Below, one piece after another: positions 16,607-19,766 of a DNA stretch of 19,766 nucleotides. The notes below the pieces were generated by a model. It saw only the letters and a program-made list of their open reading frames with translations. It was not told the origin of the DNA and ran no database searches. The stretch's first letter is position 1. Each line of letters starts with the position of its first letter. Made by a program: the position numbers and the translations under genes. The stretch lies in the NCBI GenBank assembly GCA_955652195.1, contig CATPBC010000345.1, forward strand, positions 1 to 19,766. Direction: 5' to 3'. Origin of the DNA: an uncultured Xanthobacteraceae bacterium (GTDB taxonomy: Bacteria > Pseudomonadota > Alphaproteobacteria > Rhizobiales > Xanthobacteraceae).

Positions 16607-17266
16607 ATGCGCTTAAGCGCGGTCGACTTGGCCTGCCGTCGCGGCGACCGTGACGTATTTTCCGGCGTGAGCTTTAACGTCGGAGCCGGGGAGCTTTTGG
16701 CCATCACCGGCCGCAACGGCGCAGGGAAATCCTCACTATTGCGGATCGTCGCCGGATTGATCCGGCCGGTCGGCGGCCGGCTTTGGCTCGAAGGAGGCGA
16801 ACCGGAGCTCAGCATCGCCGAACAAGTGCATTATCTCGGGCATCAGGACCCGGTGAAGCCGTCGCTCTCTGTGCTGGAGAACCTGCAATTTTGGGCCGCC
16901 TTTTTTGCTGGCGCCATCAAGGTGGACGACGCGCTCGAATTGGTTGGCCTTGGCGCGATCGCGACCTTGCCGGCCGGCTATCTGTCGGCCGGCCAGCGCC
17001 GGCGTCTGTCGATCGCGCGGCTCATCGCGGTCAAACGGCCGATCTGGCTCCTCGACGAGCCTACCAGCACGCTCGATGCCGCCGCCCAACACCGCGTGGC
17101 CGAATTCATGCGAACCCATCTTAGCGAGGGCGGCCTTGTTCTTACGGCGACGCACAGCGCGCTTGGGCTCAGCAGCATCCAAGAATTGTCGCTCGACCGC
17201 TCCGTTCGCTCCCACGCCCACTCTGATGTTGCCGGGATGGAGCAACCGGCTGCCGTCGCGCCATGA
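16607..17266 (+). CDS. ccmA: Haem exporter ATP-binding protein CcmA (CycV)
   Basis: ATPase of the CcmABCD complex, which hydrolyses ATP to release holo-CcmE from CcmC in cytochrome c maturation; it sits on the cytoplasmic side of the inner membrane. It has 219 residues. Walker A GRNGAGKS is at 35-42, the signature LSAGQ at 126-130 followed by RRRLSIARL, Walker B IWLLDE at 146-151, and the H-loop at H183. The ATG at 16607 is chosen because MRLSAVDLACRRG matches CcmA N-termini; its Shine-Dalgarno site is weak (GGGA). The frame is open 43 codons upstream with a leucine-rich stretch. The stop codon lies inside the first copy of a 22-bp tandem duplication leading into ccmB. Confidence 0.95.
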   Translation: MRLSAVDLACRRGDRDVFSGVSFNVGAGELLAITGRNGAGKSSLLRIVAGLIRPVGGRLWLEGGEPELSIAEQVHYLGHQDPVKPSLSVLENLQFWAAFFAGAIKVDDALELVGLGAIATLPAGYLSAGQRRRLSIARLIAVKRPIWLLDEPTSTLDAAAQHRVAEFMRTHLSEGGLVLTATHSALGLSSIQELSLDRSVRSHAHSDVAGMEQPAAVAP

Positions 17267-17306
17267 GTTTGCTATGAGCCCGCGATGAGTTTGCTATGAG
17301 CCCGCT
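17263..17306 (+). repeat. 22-bp tandem duplication at the ccmA/ccmB junction
   Basis: Positions 17263-17284 and 17285-17306 match at 21 of 22 bases; only the last base differs (G or T). Each copy contains two ATGA overlaps, giving four start/stop overlaps at 17263, 17274, 17285 and 17296. The first contains the ccmA stop and the last is the ccmB start. The mini-frames between them encode MSLL, MSPR and MSLL. Because 22 is not a multiple of three, the duplication is harmless only because it lies between the two coding regions. Confidence 0.95.
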
Positions 17307-17964
17307 CGCTGCTCTGCTCCTGCGCGATATGCGCATCGCCGTTCGGGTCGGCGGCGGCGCGCTCATCGGCGTGCTGTTCTTTCTGGCCGTGGTCTCGGTA
17401 ACGCCGTTCGCCGTTGGGCCGGATCTTGCGCTGCTCAAACGCATCGGACCGGCGATCCTCTGGCTCGCGGCGCTATTGGCGAGCCTGCTCGCGCTCGATC
17501 GCTTGTTTGCCAGCGACCACGAGGACGGCTCGCTCGATCTCATCCTCACCGGTCGCGCACCCTTGGAGCTCGTGGTGGCGGCGAAAGGCATCGCGCATTG
17601 GCTGACGACTGCGCTGCCTTTGGTCGTTGCGGCGCCGCTGATCGCCTTGTTGCTCGATCTCGACGGGTCGGCCGAAGCGGGTTTGGTGCTCACGCTTCTG
17701 GTCGGCACCCCGGCCCTCACCTTCATTGGTCTTATCGGCGCCGCCATCGCGGTGACGCTGCGGCGTGGCGGACTGTTGCTGGCGATTATCGTTCTGCCAT
17801 TGACGGTGCCGGTCCTGATCTTCGGCGTCGCCGCTGCCAACGCCGCCATTGCCGGCCCGGTGCCGTTCGGAACGCCGTTCACCGTGTTGTGCGCGTTGAC
17901 TTTGGCTAGTCTCGTAATCGGACCGTTTGCCGCCGCGGCAGCCTTGCGGCTGGACATGGAGTAG
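17296..17964 (+). CDS. ccmB: Haem exporter permease CcmB (CycW)
   Basis: Inner-membrane subunit of CcmABCD, paired with CcmA. It has 222 residues with six hydrophobic segments, typical for CcmB. The N-terminus SPLAALLLRDMRIAVRVGG is the usual amphipathic entry to the first helix. FASDHEDGSLDLILTGRAPLELVVAAKGIAHW (broken here by no gap) carries the conserved loop between helices two and three. The start at 17296 overlaps the stop of a preceding 4-codon frame (ATGA) and has no ribosome-binding site of its own, so translation probably depends on ribosomes arriving from ccmA. It is followed by ccmC after about 40 bp. Confidence 0.94.
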   Translation: MSPLAALLLRDMRIAVRVGGGALIGVLFFLAVVSVTPFAVGPDLALLKRIGPAILWLAALLASLLALDRLFASDHEDGSLDLILTGRAPLELVVAAKGIAHWLTTALPLVVAAPLIALLLDLDGSAEAGLVLTLLVGTPALTFIGLIGAAIAVTLRRGGLLLAIIVLPLTVPVLIFGVAAANAAIAGPVPFGTPFTVLCALTLASLVIGPFAAAAALRLDME

Positions 17965-18003
17965 CGCCGCGGTGCAAACGGGATGTTGAATGGGAGATTG
18001 CCG

Positions 18004-18732
18004 ATGCGCGTCGCCGAACTCGCCAATCCGTCGCGATTTTTGCGCGCCGCCAATCTTGCCATTCCATGGCTCGGCGGCGCGACCGTCTTGCTGTTCGCCT
18101 TCGCGCTCTACCGCGCGATGCTGGCACCGGACGACTATCAGCAGGGCGCCACCGTCAAGATTATGTTTCTGCACGTGCCGTCGGCTTGGCTCGGCATGTT
18201 GTGCTGGGCGCTGATGACTGTCGCCGCGCTCGGCACGCTGGTCTGGCGCCATCCCTTGGCCGATGTTGCGGCCAAAGCGGCAGCCCCGCTCGGCGCTGCC
18301 TTCACGCTGCTCTGCCTCGTGACCGGCTCGCTGTGGGGACGTCCCGAATGGGGAACCTATTGGGTGTGGGATGCCCGCCTGACTTCGGAACTGATCCTGT
18401 TTCTTCTTTACCTCAGCGTCATTGCACTTTGGCGCACGGTGGAGGACGCCTCGCGCGCGGCGCGTGCCGTGGCGATTCTAACAATCGTCGGCGCTATCGA
18501 TCTGCCCATCATCAAATTCTCGGTCGATTGGTGGAACACGCTGCACCAAGGCGCTTCGGTGTTTCGGCTCGGCGGCTCGACCATTCATCCGGCGATCTTG
18601 GTGCCGCTGTTGCTGATGGCGGCGGCGTTCACGCTGTTATTTATGACGCTGCTGCTTGCGGCCACGCGCAACGAAATTTTGCGGCGGCGAGTGCGCACGC
18701 TCCGTTTGCTGCAGGCGAGCGCGGCGGGCTGA
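18004..18732 (+). CDS. ccmC: Haem-handling protein CcmC (CycZ)
   Basis: Inner-membrane haem-handling protein that presents haem to the chaperone CcmE during cytochrome c maturation. It has 242 residues and six membrane helices. The tryptophan-rich haem-binding signature WGTYWVWD is at 116-123 followed by ARLTSELILFLLYL. The axial histidines are H57 (FLHVPSAW) and H181 (WWNTLHQGAS). I prefer the ATG at 18004, with GGGAG about 8 bases upstream and the typical start MRVAELANPSRFL; an ATG at 17983 would add seven residues. ccmD begins 2 bases after the stop. Confidence 0.95.
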   Translation: MRVAELANPSRFLRAANLAIPWLGGATVLLFAFALYRAMLAPDDYQQGATVKIMFLHVPSAWLGMLCWALMTVAALGTLVWRHPLADVAAKAAAPLGAAFTLLCLVTGSLWGRPEWGTYWVWDARLTSELILFLLYLSVIALWRTVEDASRAARAVAILTIVGAIDLPIIKFSVDWWNTLHQGASVFRLGGSTIHPAILVPLLLMAAAFTLLFMTLLLAATRNEILRRRVRTLRLLQASAAG

Positions 18733-18734
18733 CC

Positions 18735-18932
18735 ATGCCAGCGACGGCGCATATCGATTTCATTGTCGCCGCCTATGCCGCCGGCTTGATCGTGATTGTG
18801 GCGCTGATCGCTTGGGTAACGCTCGATTACCGCCTGCAACGCCGCATCCTGGCCGAACTGGAACGGCAGGGACTCTCGCGCCGGTCCACGACATTACGCG
18901 ACGCCTCCCAAGCGGTAAGAGAAGACGTATGA
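18735..18932 (+). CDS. ccmD: Haem exporter protein CcmD (CycX)
   Basis: Small single-helix membrane protein of 65 residues that joins CcmC and CcmE and helps release holo-CcmE. One hydrophobic helix (about residues 9-29, IVAAYAAGLIVIVALIAWV) is followed by a basic, charged tail (DYRLQRRILAELERQG), the normal CcmD plan. The AAY before the helix is the conserved aromatic spot. Its start lies two bases after the ccmC stop, and its stop overlaps the ccmG start (ATGA), so the three genes are tightly coupled. The assignment rests on size, topology and position, as CcmD sequences are poorly conserved. Confidence 0.88.
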   Translation: MPATAHIDFIVAAYAAGLIVIVALIAWVTLDYRLQRRILAELERQGLSRRSTTLRDASQAVREDV

Positions 18933-19525
18933 GCGGCACGGCAAATCATAGCAGCGCGGTGCGCTTGCGCCGGATCGTGGTCCTCCTCCCGCTCGTTGCG
19001 TTTCTTGGCCTCACCGCGCTGTTTCTGTTCCGCCTCAATTCCGGCGACCCATCGCTTATTCCTTCCGCCCTGATCGGTCGTCCAGTGCCGCAAACCGCGC
19101 TGCCGCCGGTCGCCGGACTAAAGCGTGACGGCGGCGCCGTTCCCGGTCTCGAGCCGGCAAGCTTCAAAGATGCCGTGAGCGTTGTGAATGTTTGGGCGTC
19201 GTGGTGCGTGCCGTGCCGCGATGAAGCGCCGCTGTTGATGCAGCTGGCGCAGGATTCCCGTCTCCGGCTGGTCGGCATCAACTACAAGGACGATGCCGAC
19301 AATGCGCGGCGGTTTCTCGGGCGCTACGGCAATCCTTTCGCCGCGGCCGGCGCCGACCAGAACGGCCGGGCGGCGATCGAATGGGGGGTCTATGGCGTGC
19401 CGGAGACGTTCGTCGTCGGCCGCGACGCGCGCATCGCCTACAAGCTCGTCGGTCCAATCACGCCTGACAATTTCGATTCCGTCCTCAAGCCGCAGATCGA
19501 AAAGGCGCTGGCGGCGGGGTCGTAG
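18929..19525 (+). CDS. ccmG: Thiol:disulfide interchange protein CcmG/DsbE (CycY)
   Basis: Membrane-anchored periplasmic thioredoxin that keeps apocytochrome c CXXCH cysteines reduced before haem attachment. It has 198 residues. An N-terminal anchor helix (about residues 15-35) is preceded by basic RLRR. The active site is WCVPC at 92-96 (C93, C96), and the cis-proline motif is GVPETFVV, as in CcmG. The N-terminal LIGRPVPQTALPPV region is the family's extended strand. The start overlaps ccmD by four bases. The genes for CcmE, CcmF and CcmH are not in the window, as in other rhizobia where they are encoded elsewhere (cycHJKL). Confidence 0.95.
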   Translation: MSGTANHSSAVRLRRIVVLLPLVAFLGLTALFLFRLNSGDPSLIPSALIGRPVPQTALPPVAGLKRDGGAVPGLEPASFKDAVSVVNVWASWCVPCRDEAPLLMQLAQDSRLRLVGINYKDDADNARRFLGRYGNPFAAAGADQNGRAAIEWGVYGVPETFVVGRDARIAYKLVGPITPDNFDSVLKPQIEKALAAGS

Positions 19526-19528
19526 TGG

Positions 19529-19766
19529 TCACTCCGCCGGCTCGGCGGCGTAGCGCTTGAGCAGCGGCACTTGCAGTGCGCCGAACAGCAAAGTCAGCGG
19601 CAGCACGCCGAAAGCTTTGAACGTCACCCAGGCATCGGTCGAGACGTTGCGCCAAACAATCTCGTTGAGCACGGCAAGGACGAAAAAGAAGATTGCCCAG
19701 CGTAGCGTCAGTTTCCGCCAGCCTTCATCGCTTAAGTGGAACAGCGAATCGAAGACCGCTCCAAGC
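19529..19766 (-). CDS. yciB: Septation protein A / inner-membrane-spanning protein YciB, 3' part only
   Basis: The last 79 codons of a YciB/IspZ-family polytopic inner-membrane protein involved in envelope synthesis and septation. The family is about 180-200 residues, so the 5' half lies beyond the right edge. Diagnostic stretches are LGAVFDSLFHLSDEGWRKLT, then FFFVLAVLNEIVWRNVSTDAWVTFKAFGV and a final helix PLTLLFGALQVPLL. The stop codon (TGA) is 3 bases from the end of ccmG, so the two genes are convergent with essentially no gap. Rhizobial genomes often place this gene beside ccmG. Confidence 0.93.
   Translation of the reverse strand, partial: LGAVFDSLFHLSDEGWRKLTLRWAIFFFVLAVLNEIVWRNVSTDAWVTFKAFGVLPLTLLFGALQVPLLKRYAAEPAE

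Noticed and set aside
18066..18932. 288-codon frame spanning ccmC and ending as ccmD
   Set aside because: Only the last 65 codons (from 18735) look like a protein; the rest is an out-of-frame reading of ccmC, so a ccmC/ccmD-like fusion is not supported.

Overview
The window is about 20 kb of GC-rich chromosome whose gene content and order point to an alphaproteobacterium of the order Hyphomicrobiales (Rhizobiales), most like Bradyrhizobiaceae/Xanthobacteraceae. The pointers are the zapE-mdh-sucC neighbourhood, aconitase divergent from a ccmABCDG cluster (cycVWZXY in Bradyrhizobium), DUF1223 and DUF2794 next to acnA, and intergenic repeats of the kind seen in these genomes. This placement is inferred from sequence memory, not from a search. 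I see no phage, transposase, CRISPR array, rRNA or tRNA.

Layout. (1) 1-4090: leftward TCA-cycle genes, the 5' part of sucC and mdh, then zapE, with an Nramp-family transporter gene in the opposite direction wedged between zapE and mdh. (2) 4091-5772: a 343-bp non-coding stretch, a GNAT acetyltransferase, a known-type rhizobial repeat, and leftward thpR (RNA 2',3'-cyclic phosphodiesterase). (3) 5894-9946: tesA divergent from ybbA-ybbP, a lipase plus ABC-exporter module. (4) 10169-11567: a Bax inhibitor-1 family membrane protein with a very clear terminator, then a second GNAT (phosphinothricin-acetyltransferase type). (5) 11718-16298: leftward DUF2794, DUF1223 and acnA, with a 612-bp gene-free interval between the two DUF genes. 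(6) 16607-19525: rightward ccmA-ccmB-ccmC-ccmD-ccmG, for haem export/handling and thiol reduction in cytochrome c maturation. (7) 19529-19766: the 3' end of a leftward yciB/ispZ gene.

How the genes work together: sucC, mdh and acnA are three TCA-cycle enzymes. The Ccm proteins make c-type cytochromes, so the right half couples respiration to the cycle. TesA-YbbA-YbbP probably form one envelope unit. The rest is housekeeping (ThpR, ZapE, YciB, BI-1) or unassigned (the two GNATs, DUF1223, DUF2794).

Most of the window is ordinary conserved chromosome, and I do not claim a new multi-gene system. The best leads are small. One is a 22-bp tandem duplication at the ccmA/ccmB junction that makes a chain of four overlapping ATGA stop/start sites. 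Another is a strong rightward terminator with no gene in front of it at 12529-12559, beside a dense cluster of TCGGA/TCCGA palindromes. The third is a palindromic repeat family that sits within about 10 bases of the stop codons of mdh, ybbP and DUF2794.
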